Positions 44,795 through 56,635 of a stretch of 64,000 bases of DNA are shown piece by piece (the first letter of the stretch is position 1; every line of letters begins with the position of its first letter). The translations under genes were made by a program, and so were the position numbers. The DNA is from Perognathus longimembris pacificus (lineage: Eukaryota > Chordata > Mammalia > Rodentia > Heteromyidae), in assembly GCF_023159225.1 (NCBI RefSeq), contig NC_063188.1:35330021-35394020 (forward strand), in the 5' to 3' direction. A model generated the notes under the pieces. That model saw nothing but the letters and a program-made list of their open reading frames with translations. It was not told where the DNA came from and ran no database searches.

Positions 44795-45960
44795 AAAATT
44801 CTATTAATTTTTAGACAATTTTTATTTTTTAAGCTAAACACATATTGATACATATTATCATAAAAGACGTTAGCAGAGCATATATTTGAGATGCCAAACA
44901 TTATAACAAAATCAATTGATGATAAATTTTAAAGAAGCTATCAAAGCTGGAAAACAATTTTGACTTGTGGGAAGAACAGATTCGATGTTCCTAACTTCTG
45001 CTGTGTGCCCTCTGACGTCTTCAATCTGTAGGAAGAATAAGAAGTAAGAATTACAAAGACAAGGGTCCAACTTCTAACACCAGTTTGGCAGGGTGAAATC
45101 TTACTATGGAGAACTCACATTCAAACCCGAAATTTCCTTGATCGCCCTGTTCTTCATCCAGTTCCTCGTCGTAAATTCTGTCGTCATCATCCTCCTCCAG
45201 GCCCTCATCGATGTCATCCTCCTGTTCAGCTCTCCACACAAACCACCCCTCCTCTACTTCAGGCCAGACCTCTTCCACACCACGCCACGCTTCCTCGACA
45301 TCAAGCCAGATCTCCTCAGCGGGCCATATTTCATCAACCTCGGGCCAATCCTCCTCTTCCTCACACTCCTCCTCACTGATAGCTCTTGCCACGGCCTGGG
45401 AGACCAAAAGAGCAGCAGCTCCGTCGATGTCATCGTTGGCCTCGTCCAGCGGCAGCATATGGAGAATAATTTGCCTGGGCTCAAGGCTCACCTCGGTATC
45501 AGCCCGTTCCTGGTCTCGAAAGCCGGGGTCTTCTTCCTTATAAGCAGACATGGTACGATGGGCTACCAGTGGAGATGTCAGGTGAGGCTTCGAGCTGCCG
45601 CGGGTGTGAGGATGGAGACTGCGAGGTAACAACGGCTGATAGGAGGAGGTTGCTGGCCCGCTGGGAGGAGATGTTAAGTTCAAGATGGTATGAAGTTGGT
45701 ATCTGGTGAAGAGCAAAAAATCAGGAGAGAAGGCGATTGTCGAGGAGCTAGCTACAGGAGAGGTCTGACCTAACCGTAGAGGAGGGCTAGCAATGAGCAG
45801 CTACCCGGAGGGTTGGTCGATAGAGGTGGAGTCAAGAAGAGTCACAAAGGGGCTGGCACTGACATCATCAGCACGTCACACTGCCACGTGTCATCTCCTC
45901 GTGCCTGTGCAGCAAAGTCCGTTGCCTAAGCACCGCCCACAAGGACTTTAACATCATTTG
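44795..45960 (-). other. Compact transcription unit of the acidic protein gene (model)
   Basis: Minus strand. Upstream of the start codon lies a modestly CpG-containing region (45560-45960) with a bZIP/CRE-like 'TGACATCATC' (45860-45869), 'CACGTCAC' (45872-45879) and an E-box 'CCACGTGTC' (45884-45892). The coding exon is followed by a possible 79- or 93-bp intron, whose acceptor is strong ('CTTATTCTTCCTACAG', AG at 45027-45026). A poly(A) signal AATAAA lies at 44826-44821 (minus strand), about 85 bases after the last candidate stop. The unit directly abuts the right end of the pyrimidine array. Transcription start and splicing are predictions. Confidence 0.5.
45051..45551 (-). CDS. Unrecognised acidic protein with Trp-heptad repeat
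   Basis: I chose the start at 45551 (context 'GTACCATGTCTG', a good Kozak match) rather than the in-frame ATG at 45716, whose 55-residue extension is basic and proline/serine-rich, unlike the rest. The unspliced product has 166 residues. Residues 60-140 are dominated by Glu and Asp. Tryptophans fall at 69, 76, 82, 89, 96, 103 and 106, nearly all seven apart, encoded by degenerate 21-base repeats of the type 'W-P-E-V-E-E-x'. No signal peptide or membrane segment is seen. Two in-frame-compatible donors are possible: at 45119/45118 (GTGAGT), giving a 145-residue protein ending FEY; or at 45105/45104 (GTAAGA), adding a 37-codon second exon (45025-44915, stop TGA 44914-44912) for 186 residues. I cannot name a family. 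Acidic X-linked germline or placental genes (for example mouse Trap1a, which lies near Serpina7) are worth comparing, but I see no real similarity. Function unknown. Confidence 0.6.
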   Translation of the reverse strand: MSAYKEEDPGFRDQERADTEVSLEPRQIILHMLPLDEANDDIDGAAALLVSQAVARAISEEECEEEEDWPEVDEIWPAEEIWLDVEEAWRGVEEVWPEVEEGWFVWRAEQEDDIDEGLEEDDDDRIYDEELDEEQGDQGNFGFECEFSIVRFHPAKLVLEVGPLSL

Positions 45961-46079
45961 CTGAGAAAGGTTGATTGACAAAAACTGTGTCTAATGATTG
46001 AACAAGGTTCTTCTGTATAATATATTCTCAGAACCATTTACTCTTTCTGTTAAGGCCATATCTTTGTTCTTTTTTTCTT

Positions 46080-46285
46080 TTTGTTCTGATCCTGGTGCTT
46101 GCACTGAGCCTGGGCATTGTTCCTGAGCTTCTTTTGCTCAAACTGAGCACCATACCACGTATGGATTTTTTGGTAGTATTTGGAGTCTCATGGATCCACC
46201 TGCTCCGGGCTGGCTTCGTAAGATCCTAAGATCTCAGCTTCCTTAGGAGCTAGAATTATAGGCATGAGGCACCGATGCCCCACAA
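46080..46285 (-). mobile_element. B1-like/Geo composite SINE
   Basis: Reverse copy: 'TGATCCTGGTGCTTGCACTG', 'GAGCTTCTTTTGCTCAAACT', 'AGCTAGAATTATAGGCATGA'. Confidence 0.75.
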
Positions 46286-46451
46286 GACCTTACATGTGAT
46301 GCGAACACAGCAGAGTCTTGTTTAATTTCACATTGGCAGTAAAACTATTATGTACTCTGATGAATCTCTTGGAATAGTTTATGCCATAAAACAATTGGAT
46401 AGTCTGGATCTCAGTAGTTCTGTAAAATAGATGTATCTATTAAAAATACCA

Positions 46452-46660
46452 AGTTACCTAGGCACTGATGGCTCATGCCGGCTAGAAGACTGTGGTTTGA
46501 GGATTGCCATTGGGTCCCAGCCAAGGCAGAAAAGTCCATAACACCTCACAGCCAATGAACTAGTGAAAAGCTGAAGGTTGAGGATTGGCTAAAGTGGTAC
46601 ACTGTCACCTGAGGGTGGAGAAAGCTGGTTAGGAGTTCATGCTGCAAGACTACCACACAT
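46452..46660 (+). mobile_element. B1-like/Geo composite SINE, diverged
   Basis: 'TAGGCACTGATGGCTCATGC', 'CCAGCCAAGGCAGAAAAGTC' and 'GATTGGCTAAAGTGGTACAC', followed by a CA-rich tail. Confidence 0.65.
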
Positions 46661-46827
46661 ATACAACACACACACACTCACACACACAAACATGGAGTGG
46701 CTAACGCAATACCAACAGGCCAGACTAAAAAGTTTGTGATAGTTATCTCCAATTAATAAGTAAAAAAAAAAACCACACACATACAGATCACACATACAGA
46801 TGGTCTATCTATCCCTATCATATATAG

Positions 46828-46892
<65 letters not shown>
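46828..46892. repeat. (TC)n(TA)n compound microsatellite
   Basis: About 14 CT units pass directly into about 17 TA units. Confidence 0.96.
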
Positions 46893-46896
<4 letters not shown>

Positions 46897-47375
46897 GCCA
46901 CCAAATATTTAAAAATAGGGGAAGGGAGAATGTAATATATGGAAAGGAAGAAGGAAATTTCTTGAAAGTGCATTGTGCATGTGTATGGAATTAATCACAG
47001 CCCTGTCACCCATATTATTAATGTATACTAATTCTAAAATACAATTAAAAAGATAGTGATGTTCAAATATTACTTTTTAGAAAAATATACCAATAAATCC
47101 AATCAAATTTAGATTGTACTAATTTTGCCACCTTTCCCACCTCAAGAAGGGTGCATACTAGTCTCATAAAACATTGAGATAAATATTATAGAGTAATTAG
47201 ACAGACACAAAGGAAGCCAATGGATATGAATAGACACAGCCAATCATTGTCCACCTCACCTTTGATCAACACTGTCAATTTGTCACATACTAGACATTTT
47301 TTCTTCTGAGAACTGCCTTTTCATTTTTCCATGAATTGTGTTCCTTTATTTTTTCTGGTTTTGAGCTCTCTGTTT
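46893..47375. other. No gene seen
   Basis: AT-rich unique DNA. Confidence 0.4.
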
Positions 47376-47596
47376 ATTATTATTATTATTATTATTATTT
47401 TTGCCAATCCTGGGCCTTGATCTCAGGGCCTGAGCACTGTCCCTGGCTTCTTTTTACTCAAGGCTATCACTCTGCCACTTGAGCCACAGCACCACTACTG
47501 GCTGTTTTCTATATATGTGGTGCTGGGGAATCGAACCCAGGGCTTCATGTATACGAGGCAAGCTCTCTTGCCACTAGGCCATATTCCCAGCCCTCT
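47376..47596 (-). mobile_element. IDL-Geo dimeric SINE with (ATT)n tail
   Basis: Tail of ATT units (47376-47400), 'TTTGCCAATCCTGGGCCTTG' and a complete reverse dimer to 'CATATTCCCAGCCC'. The word 'CTCTCTGTTTATT' occurs on both sides as target duplication. Confidence 0.9.
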
Positions 47597-49020
47597 CTGT
47601 TTATTCTTGATGTTAATTCTAACACATGATTTTTTTGGTGAGAAATACTGATTACTTACCTTTAGCCACAAGTTATCTCTGCTGGAGATGCAATTCTGCA
47701 GGTTAAACACATCTGAGATGCAGGTCTCAGTGGGAATATAGGAAGAATGTAGGACTTTTCCAGAATCTAGTTCAAAGGACTCTTGTTTCCAAACCTGCCT
47801 ATTTTAAATATGACCTTTCTTATCAACAGACTGAAACAGTGTGAAAGGATGAAAATTTAGCTGCTTTTGTTTTTCCTTTGGATTGGAGAAGCCCCTGAAC
47901 TTGGAAACAGTAAATTGGTGGCAACTCTCTGGAGTCATAAATCACAACCCTGTGGTAGTAAGAGTAGTGCTAGTTTGTGAATGATGAGAAGATATTGAGG
48001 CCCCAGGGTGATTTACAAAAGCTGACCTCTTGGACAGATGAAGGACTATATTTGTTGGTTTCTAGGCAGTATCTTCTTGTGTGGAAGAACTCCAGGTTAT
48101 ATGAGGATTTTATTGATTTGCTTTCATTATTGATGACTTTTCTATCTTCAAGGCATAGCAAAGGAATACTCAGTCTCGTATGAGTTAAGCTTATTGAAAT
48201 AATTGAAGATACATATGTAGGTTAGCTGGGATTTCATTTAAGATTTAAACTTCTAAGGGTAGTAATTATTAACTATCATGAAAAGTTGATAATGGAACAA
48301 ACTTAATGTGCAAAAAGGTGAATGATTTATAAAATGGAATCTCTACTACTTATCCAACCTTATTTTATTTCATTAAAGCTGAATTAGAACACTGAAATTT
48401 AAATTACCTTCTTCACCTTCTCTCGTACAAATTCTAACTCCTCAGAGAAAAACATCAGTATAATCTATTCTCAGCTGTCTTTTAGGGACAGTAGGCCATC
48501 AGATCATTAAACAATTCTCTTATAGGACTTAATGGAATTTGCATTATCTACTTTAAGTAGGCCAAATATGCTTATTTGAAACTTCACTACCTTCCATTTT
48601 GGATTTTTCTTTCTTTGTGTTACATATACTATATCAATTTAACCATAAAAAGGATCCCCAAATCACAGTTTTTCTTTACAAAATGTCTTATTTTTTTAAA
48701 CACAGTTGTGGCTTTGGGCTATCATCATGTGCCCTTTGAGTTGGATTTAAGAGCAAAGCAGTCTTTTCTTCTGGTCCATGAAGTTATTTCCTTTCTTACA
48801 TTCTTACTTGCTTAATATAATCTCCTTAGGAGGATGTTTCTGAACTTACAGCCTAAAATAGTTTATTAAGCCATTTTCACAAGAAGGTGAATATATGTTA
48901 CATCCACTGTTCTAACAATATTTTAAAATATGTTTTGAGGTGTAGGGGTGTGAGGTCTCAAAGATAGGTTATATTGTATTCATAAACCTCTGTTAAATGA
49001 CAACTCCATACAACTACTTA
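47597..49020. other. No gene seen
   Basis: Unique AT-rich DNA. Short ORFs lack domains. The segment near 48960-49020 resembles 30430-30490. Confidence 0.4.
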
Positions 49021-49025
49021 AAGAT

Positions 49026-49058
49026 GATGATGATGATGATGATGATGATGATAATAAT
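49026..49058. repeat. (GAT)n microsatellite
   Basis: Eight or more GAT triplets, then AATAAT. Confidence 0.9.
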
Positions 49059-49339
49059 AGAAATCTAAAAGAAGATAATAGAAATCTAAAAGAAGATAGG
49101 AATTCATAGATGAAATTCAAATAGAAGTGTCATTCTCCTTTCTCAATCATATCACAGATGGAATCCCAACGAATTAAGTGAGATGTAGTTCTGCATCATA
49201 GTAGTTTTTCTTACTAGGATGATGAATGCATTTCGGTGGTTAGTGTTTGTAACTGCTCTGTAGACTATATGGTCTTGAAATCAAGAACTTCAGTATGATT
49301 ACTGCTGCTCATATATGTAAAAACTTCAGGAAAAAACAA

Positions 49340-49715
49340 AACAGGGGCAGTGACTCATGTCTATAATCATAGCTGCCTGGGACGTAGAGATTAAAGGATT
49401 GGTTTCAAGGCCAGCCAAGCAGAAACATTCACAATACTCCATGTTAGTCAATGTATGGCCATCATGGCTGGTGTCTGTCATCCCAATGTGTGGAAGAACA
49501 ATCAATGGAGGAAATGGCATACACCTGTCATCCTAGTGAAAAAGAGAAGCACATGTATGAGGTTAACAATCCAGGTGGCCCTGGAAATATAGAGAGAGAT
49601 GCTATATTGAAAACAACTAATGATATAAGGGAGTAGTAGAGTGTCTCAAACAGTAGATGCTAGCTTTAGCCAGCAAAAAAGCCCTGAGTTTAAGCCTCAG
49701 TACTGCCAAAAATAA
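49340..49715 (+). mobile_element. Worn SINE fragments
   Basis: 49340-49450 has the B1-like 'TCATGTCTATAATCATAGCT'. 49620-49715 has 'GAGTTTAAGCCTCAGTACTG' from a tRNA-like right half. The middle contains a second B1-like piece ('TGGTGTCTGTCATCCCAATG'). Confidence 0.5.
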
Positions 49716-50180
49716 AGCACAAATTGAAGTAGTAGATGTATATCTATAGGAAGTTCTGGTTTTCAATAAATATTTATTGAGTTCCAAACATTGGTAATGA
49801 GCCACTTTTCAGACTAGTAATTTATATGCATATAGTACTGAAGAGAGCATGTCCTTCAAAAATATTTGAGTATGTTAAATATAATATTTTCTTTTTTATG
49901 CAGGCTAACAAAATCTTAGCAAGAATTGACATTTTTCTTTGAAATGCTTTTTTTTTCATATTTCACTGATATAATAGTGGAAGTGCTATCAACAACATTT
50001 CCTAAAATAACTCCAAATGTTTTCTTGAATGTTTTACTGAAATAATATTTGACACTCAAGTATTCATACAATGTTCAGAATAACATTAGTAAAGTCTGTT
50101 AGGACACACAAAAGAGAAAATGCTTATCTGGTTTAAGAGCCTTCTAACGAAGTCTTTGGGGGTCTTTGTCTGTGTGTGCG
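49716..50180. other. No gene seen
   Basis: AT-rich unique DNA. Confidence 0.4.
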
Positions 50181-50184
50181 CGCG

Positions 50185-50350
50185 CCCGCTGGGCTGCGGA
50201 CTTCAACTGAGGGCCTGGGCACACTCACAGCTCCACTTACAGTTTTTTATGGTAAATTAGAGGTAAGAATCTCACAGATTTTCTTGCTTGTGCTGAAATT
50301 GATCATCCATACTCAGCTCTCAGCCTCCTGAGTATCTCAGGAGTATCTGG
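50185..50350 (-). mobile_element. Composite SINE, diverged
   Basis: 'GGACTTCAACTGAGGGCCTG' and 'CAGCTCTCAGCCTCCTGAGT', with a short duplication 'CTCAGGAGTATC' at the end. Confidence 0.6.
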
Positions 50351-50404
50351 ATTTTAGAGTCTTTTGAAGATGATAATAAGGTCATCCAGTGATAATTTGG
50401 CTTT

Positions 50405-50615
50405 GATTTTTTTTGCCAGGCCTGGGGCTTGAACTCAGGGTCTGGAACTTCATTTGTGCTCTACCACTTGAGCCATAACTCTACTTCTGACTTTTAAAAT
50501 AGTTTGTTGATGAGTCTCATGGACTTTTCTGCCATAGCTTGCTTCAAACCTTGATCCTTAAATCTCAGCTTTCTCAGTAGCTAGGATTATAGACATGAGC
50601 CACTGGGGCTGGCTC
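50405..50615 (-). mobile_element. B1-like/Geo composite SINE
   Basis: 'TTTGCCAGGCCTGGGGCTTG', 'CTACCACTTGAGCCATAACT' and 'GTAGCTAGGATTATAGACAT' in reverse order. Confidence 0.78.
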
Positions 50616-50639
50616 ATAACTTTTTCTAAAGTTTTTCTC

Positions 50640-51117
50640 TTGTTTTATTTTTTGAGATAAGATTTCAAGTACCAAATTCTTCATTGTAGGGGAAATGCTT
50701 TTAATTTATCCCCATTAAGTATACCACTGGTTACCAGCTTATCATATACTTTTATTTTTATAAAGTTAATGCACTACATCTTTATTTCTAGTTTCTTGAG
50801 GGATTTTATTTTAAAAGGATGTTTAATTTTTTGGCAAAGGCTTTTCTGCATTTATTGACATAATCTTGTGATTTTTTAAATTCTTGATTCTACTTATGTG
50901 CTATATTACATTTATTGATTTGTGCATGTTGACCCATTCTTGTATTAACTAACTTGATAATGGTGTCTAAACATTTTAATAAATAAAACTTGTTTTGGAG
51001 TAGTTTAAGATTTTTGCACCTATATTTATTAAGGAAATTGATAGTGTTTTTATTTTGCATATCCTTATCCAATTTTGATATGATAGTATTACTGGCATTT
51101 AAAAATGAGTTAAAAAG
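50640..51117 (-). mobile_element. Older L1 ORF2 fragment (left part)
   Basis: 'GGCAAAGGCTTTTCTGCATT', 'TGACCCATTCTTGTATTAAC' and 'TTGCACCTATATTTATTAAG' are the reversed reverse-transcriptase region of an old L1. The younger L1 at 51137 inserted into it, and the right part resumes after 56655. Confidence 0.75.
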
Positions 51118-51644
51118 CATTCATTCTATTTTTATTTTATTTTTATTGGCAAACAGATATACAGAGAAGTTACAGTTTCATACGTTAGGCATTGGATACA
51201 TTTCTTGTAGTTTGTTACCTCCTCCCTCATTCCTCCCTCCCCCCTCCCCCTTTCCCTTTCACCCCATGATTTGTTCAGTAGATTTAGACCAAATAGTTTT
51301 GCAAATATTGCTTTTGTAATCTTTTCTCTTTTTTACCCTGTGTCTCTCGATTTTGGTATTCCCTTTCAGTTTCCTAGTTCTAATACCTGTATACACAGTT
51401 TCCAATGTACTCAGATAAGATACAGAGATAGTGCAGGTACAACCACAGAAAGGGGATACAAAAGGATCATCAACAATAAAAGCTACAGTTTCACATCGCA
51501 TGTTGAAAGTAATTATAACAGTGATATAACAGTCATTTCCATAACATGCAGTTCAATTCACTTAGCATCATCTTTTGGGTTAATAAGGGTATAGCTATTG
51601 GGCTCTTGTGATCCTCTGCTGTGACTAGCCTAAACCTGTGCTAA

Positions 51645-54600
51645 TTATTCCCTATGCGGGAGACCATAGAGTCCATGCTTCTTTGGGTCTGGCTCACTTC
51701 CCTTAGTATAATTTTTTCCAAGTCCTTCCATTTCCTTACAAATGGGGGTAATGTCATTGTTTCTGATAGAGGCATACAATTCCATTGTGTATATGTACCA
51801 CATTTTCCTGATCCATTCGTCTACTGAGGGGCATCTGGGTTGGTTCCAGATTCTAGCTATGACAAATTGTGCTGCGATGAACATTGTTGTGCTGGTGGCT
51901 TTAGTGTGTTCTTGTTTGTGGTCTTTTGGGAAGATGACCAAAAGTGGGGCTGCTGGGTCATAGGGGAGTTCTATGTTTAGCCTACTGAGGAATCTCCATA
52001 CCGCTTTCCAGAGTGGCTGAACCAGTTTACATTCCCACCAACAATGAAGTAGGGTTCCCTTTTGGCCACATCACCTCCAACATTTGTCATTGTTAGTTTT
52101 CTTGATATAGAACATTCTTACTGGGGTGAGATGGAATCTCAATGTTGTTTTGATTTGCATTTCTTTTATGGCCAGTGATGTAGAGCACTTTTTCATATGT
52201 CTCTTGGCCATTCTCATTTCCTTCTCAGAGAAGTCTCTTTTTAAGTCTTTAGCCCACTTTTTGAGGGCGCTATTGGTTCTTTGCGGTTTTGTTTTGGAAG
52301 AATGTAATTTTTTTAGTTCTGCATGTATTTTAGATATGAGGCCTTTGTCCGTTGTATGGCCGGTAAAGATCTTTTCTCAATCTGTGGGCTTTCTGTTTAT
52401 CTTGCCAACTATGTCCTTTGCCCTGCAGAAGCTCTGCAGTTTGATGCAGTCTCATTTGTCCATCCTTTCTTTGATTTGTCACTTTTCTGGGTCTTTGGTA
52501 AGGAAGTTTCATCCAGTTCCAAGGAGCCCAAGTGTTTCTCCTACTCCTTCCTTTAGTGTTTTCAGGGTATCTGTTTTAATTTTGAAGTCTTTGATCCATT
52601 TGGAATTGATTTTGGTGCAGAGTGATATATAAGGATCTAGTTTTAGTTTGTTGCATGTGTTGAACCAGTTTTGCCTGCACCATTTGTTAAAGAGGCTGTC
52701 TTTCTTCCACTCTATTTTTTTGGCTCAAAGATTAAGTAGGCGTAGTTCTGTGGGTTCATTTCTGGGTCTTCAATTCTGTTCCATTGGACTTCAGGCCTCT
52801 TCCAGTACCAATATCAAGCTGTTTTTAGTACTGCAGCTTTATATTACAGTTTGAAGTTGGGTATTGTAATTCCTCCATCACTGTTCTTTCTGCTTAGAAT
52901 TGTTTTTGCTATTCTGGGTCTTTTCTTGTTCCATATAAATTTCTGGATTGCTTCCTCTATTTCATTAAAAAATGGGGTTGGGATATTAATGGGTATTGCA
53001 TTGAATTTGTAGATAGCCTTTGGCAATATTGCCATTTTGATTATATTAATCACCCCAATCCAGGAGCATGGGAGGTTTTTCCATTTCCTTAGTTCTGCCT
53101 TAATTTCATTTTTCATGTTTTTAGGTTCTCATCATAGATGTCTTTCACTTCTTTGGTTAAGGTTATTCCTAGGTATTTTGTTTTTTGAATCTATTGCAAA
53201 AGGAGTTGCTTTCCTGATTTCAGCCTTGGCGTTCGGGTCGTTAGCATATAGAAATGCCATTGATTTTTGAGGGTTTATTTTATATCCTGCAACTTTGCCA
53301 AAGTTTTGGATCAGCTCTAGTAGCTTGGGAGTAGAGTCTATGGGGTTCTTTAGGTATCGGATCATGTCATCTGGGAAGAGGGAAAGGTTAACTTCATCTT
53401 TTCCTACTTGGATCCCCTTTATATTTTCTTCTTGCCTAAATGCTCTGGCTAGGAATTCTAGTACTATGTTGAAGAGAAGGCGAGAGAGTGGACACCCCTG
53501 TCTTGCTCCTGATTTTAAAGGGAATGGCTTTAGTTTTTCACCATTGCTTGCTGTTGGTTTGTCATAGACTGCCTTTATTATACTCAGGAGTGTTCCCTGG
53601 AATCCCAGTTTTTTCCAGGGCTTTTAGCATAAATGGGTGCTGGATTTTATCAAATGCCTTTTCCGCATCCAGAGATATAACCATGTGGTTCTTTACCTTG
53701 CTCCAGTTGATGTGGTGGATTACATTAATTGACTTGCGTATATTGAACCAACTTTGCATTCCTGGCATGAATCCAGTTTGATCATGGTATATGATTTTTT
53801 TGAGAACCTGTTGAAGTTGATTGGCTAGAATTTTGTTGAGAATTTTTGCATCTATGTTCATCAGGGAAATCAGTCTATAGTTCTCTTTCTGTGATGAGTC
53901 CTTGCCTGGTTTGGGGATGATGGTTATCCTGGCTTCATAGAATGTGTCTGGTAGTGAACGTTCTCTTTCAATTTCATTGAAGAGTTTGAGAAATATTGAT
54001 GTGAGTTCTGTTTTGAAGGCCTTGTAGAATTCTGCTATGAATCGTCTGGACCTGGGCTTTTCTTGGATGGGAGATCACTTATTGCCGTTTCTATTTCAAT
54101 GCTAGATATGGGTCTGTTCAGAAGGTTTAAATCTTCATGGTTGAGTTTGGGGATATCAGTTTTTTCTAGGAAATCATCCATTTCTTCCAGGTTCTCAAAT
54201 CTGTTGGCATAAAGGTTTACAACATAGTCCCTTATTGTGTTCTGAATTTTGGTTGTTTCTGTGGTGATGTTACGTGTTTCTTCTCTGATCTTGTTTATCT
54301 GGGTTTGTTGCTTTCGTTTTCTGGTCAGTTTTGCTAGGGGTCTGTCTATCTTGTTAATTTTTTCAAAGAACCAACTCTTTGTTTTTTTGATCCTTTTGAT
54401 TTTTTTTTGGTCTCTAATTAATTTAATTCTGATTTGATTTTAATTATTTGCTTCTGTCTATTGACTTGGGGTTTGGCTTGTTCTTCTCTTTTGAGGAGAT
54501 TAAGGTGCTTCCTTAAGTTGTTCAGTTGCTGTTTCTCCAATTTGTTGATGTAGGCACTCAAATATAAATTTTCCTCTGAGTACTGCCTTTGCTGTGTCCC

Positions 54601-55410
54601 AAAGGAGCTGGTGTACTCATCTTGGTTAAATTCCATAAACATTTGAATTTCTGTTCTAATTTCTTCTATGACCCACTGATGGTTCAAGAGTGAGTTGTTT
54701 AGTCTCCATGTATTGTAGGATTTTCTGCAGTGGCTGTTTGAGTTGAACTCTAATTTTATTCCTTTGTGGTCTGAGAGAAGGCAGGGAGTGGTTTTTGATA
54801 CTTCTGACTTTGTACAGATTTTCTTTGTGCCCTAAGATGTGATCTATTTTGGAGAATGTTCCATGAGCTGCCGAAAAGCATGTGTATTCAGTTGTTGCTG
54901 GATGGAATATTCTGTAGATGTCAGTTAAATCTACTTGTTCTATCAGTTGTTTAGTTCTGTGGTTTCTTTATTCAGTTTTTGGTGTGTTGATCTGTCCAGA
55001 GGTGATAGTGGAGTGTTAAAGTCCCCAACTATCAATGTGTTTGGGTCTATTAGTGTTTTTAGAGTCAGTAGTGTTTGTTTGCTGAAGTTGAGTTCTCCTG
55101 TATTTGGTGTGTAGATATTTGGATGGTTATATCCTCCTGTAGGAGAGATCCCTTTTTTAGAATGTAGTAACCTTCTTTGTCTCTTCTTACCATTTTTAAT
55201 TTAAAGTCAATTTTATCTGATACTAGGATTGCAATGCCAGACTGCTTATGGGGGCCATTTGCTTGATAGATTTTATTCCAGCCTTTCACTTTTAGAAGAT
55301 GTTTACTTTTGCTGGATAGATGTGTCTCTTGGAGGCAGCAGAAAGATGGATCTTGATTTTTGATCCAGCTTATGAGCCTATGTCGTTTGATTGGAGAATT
55401 AAGTCATTAA
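51645..55410 (-). pseudogene. L1 ORF2 (endonuclease-reverse transcriptase), broken
   Basis: Fragments in changing frames: endonuclease (55289-55065, 'KQSGIAILVSDK'), linker (54687-54418), reverse transcriptase (53861-53562, '[10 protein letters not shown]' and '[14 protein letters not shown]'), the active-site segment just before 53365 (reads F-P-D-D instead of F-A-D-D), thumb (53365-53132 and 53116-52844) and C-terminal domain (51941-51645). Several frameshifts, stops and the missing start of the endonuclease domain make it inactive. Confidence 0.9.
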
Positions 55411-55449
55411 TGTTGTGAGTTATGAAAAAAAAAGTTTAAAAAATGTTTT

Positions 55450-56635
55450 GAAAAGAAAAAAACGGAGTCTTCCTTGTTTGGGTGGGCTTTCTACATTTTC
55501 TGGTTTCCTTGCGATGGGCTGTCATCTATTTTACTGCTTGGCTTGTTTGATTTGCTTTCAGGTTGCAGGGGGTGGATCTGCTCTGACCTTCCTCCCCTGT
55601 TAGTGAAATCCTGGGGCTCTGTGGTTCACACAGCTTGCAGGTAGGCCTTGGGCGTCCACTGTAGATGGGGACGTGAACAGTCTTGGGAACTGAGCTCCTC
55701 CTGTCTGCTGTGGGGCGGCTGCCTTTAATGCCTGGCTTTGAATAGGCTGTGGACTCAGCAGGGCGGAGCACTTCTGGCCTGGTTTACTCAGCTGAGAGAT
55801 GCTTGCCTGGGGGAGGTTCCTCCCTCCTGGGCGTGGCAGCTTCCTGGGTAGAACTGGCTATGGAATTCAGCTCTGTTTCCAGCTGGGAATTGGGATTCCT
55901 CTGTGATGGGACCGTTTATCTGTCTCAGGAACAGTTTGTTCTCTATGCCGCCTGTAGCTGCTCTCCACTTTTGGTTTTAATTTAGAAATTCCGGTGCCAG
56001 GGTGGGGCACCTCTGGTTGAGTTCACCTGAGTTTGTGAGCCGGGGCCCAGGACGAGCCTCCCACCTGGGCAGGGGTCGTTTTCCTGGGCAGAGCTGGCTC
56101 TCATTGATTGGTCCCTCTTGCCCTTTTCAAAGATGGCTCCTTTGTCCTTGCTTTCCCCGCTTTAGTTACAGTCTGGTCTGACTTATGCCAGTATCAAAGA
56201 TGGTGCTTTGCTCTGGTGGTGGGGGAAGGGCTACGTTCCAGAAGCTGCTATATGGGCGCAAGTGAGAATGTCTTTCGTGGGGTACTCACAATTTCTCTGC
56301 AATTTCGGCCCGTCTGTGCTCAGCCTGCAATCTGCGTATGTCTGCCACCATCTGGAGGATTTCTCCCTGCTCGCAGCTGTGTGCTTTAGGTTCTCAGAGT
56401 GCAGGGCGCTGTACTGGCACCAGCACTGGCCTGGCGGCAGGACGCTGCCCGGAGCTCAAATCTGTGTTTTCAGGCCAGCAAAGTCGATTTTTCCTTCCTG
56501 GCCAGAATCCCTATACTGTTATAACTTACTTTGGCTGTCTTTCTAGGAGTAAAAGTGTCTCTGGAGTGGGAAAACTGCGATGTCGGAGGGAGCTTAGCTA
56601 GAGGTCTGCTGCTCCTCCACCATCTTCCCGGAAGT
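55450..56635 (-). promoter_or_regulatory. L1 5' UTR (internal promoter region)
   Basis: GC- and CpG-enriched 1.2 kb at the 5' end of the L1, with the YY1-like start at 56624-56616. L1 5' UTRs carry an RNA polymerase II promoter. Small ORFs on both strands are not genes. It joins ORF2 across a T/A-rich seam at 55425-55465. Confidence 0.75.

Larger units (their letters stand above)
51137..56635 (-). mobile_element. L1 with both ends but lacking ORF1
   Basis: Flanked by the 19-base duplication 'CATTCATT[C/G]TATTTTTATT' (51118-51136 and 56636-56654, one mismatch). On the minus strand the 5' end carries 'AAGATGGTGGAGGAGCAGCA', a YY1-type start typical of L1. About 1.2 kb of GC-rich 5' UTR follows (56635 to about 55450), then directly ORF2 endonuclease sequence (about 55410 down), the reverse-transcriptase region, the C-terminal part ('[18 protein letters not shown]'), the 3' UTR with its G-rich tract (C-rich on plus, 51220-51260) and the A-tail. 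No coiled-coil/RNA-binding ORF1 is found between UTR and ORF2. Confidence 0.88.

Noticed and set aside
39430..44848. Long Pro/Leu/Ser-rich ORFs (up to about 250 residues) on both strands
   Set aside because: They read the pyrimidine minisatellite in every frame; repeats without stop codons give open frames by composition. No start context, splice or promoter evidence.
45919..45936. RFX X-box in the promoter of the acidic gene ('GTTGCCTAAGCACC')
   Set aside because: The right half-site has two mismatches to GGCAAC; too weak to list as a site.
56108..56601. Overlapping plus-strand ORFs of 87-112 residues in GC-rich DNA
   Set aside because: They lie antisense in the L1 5' UTR; GC-rich antisense frames are expected there.
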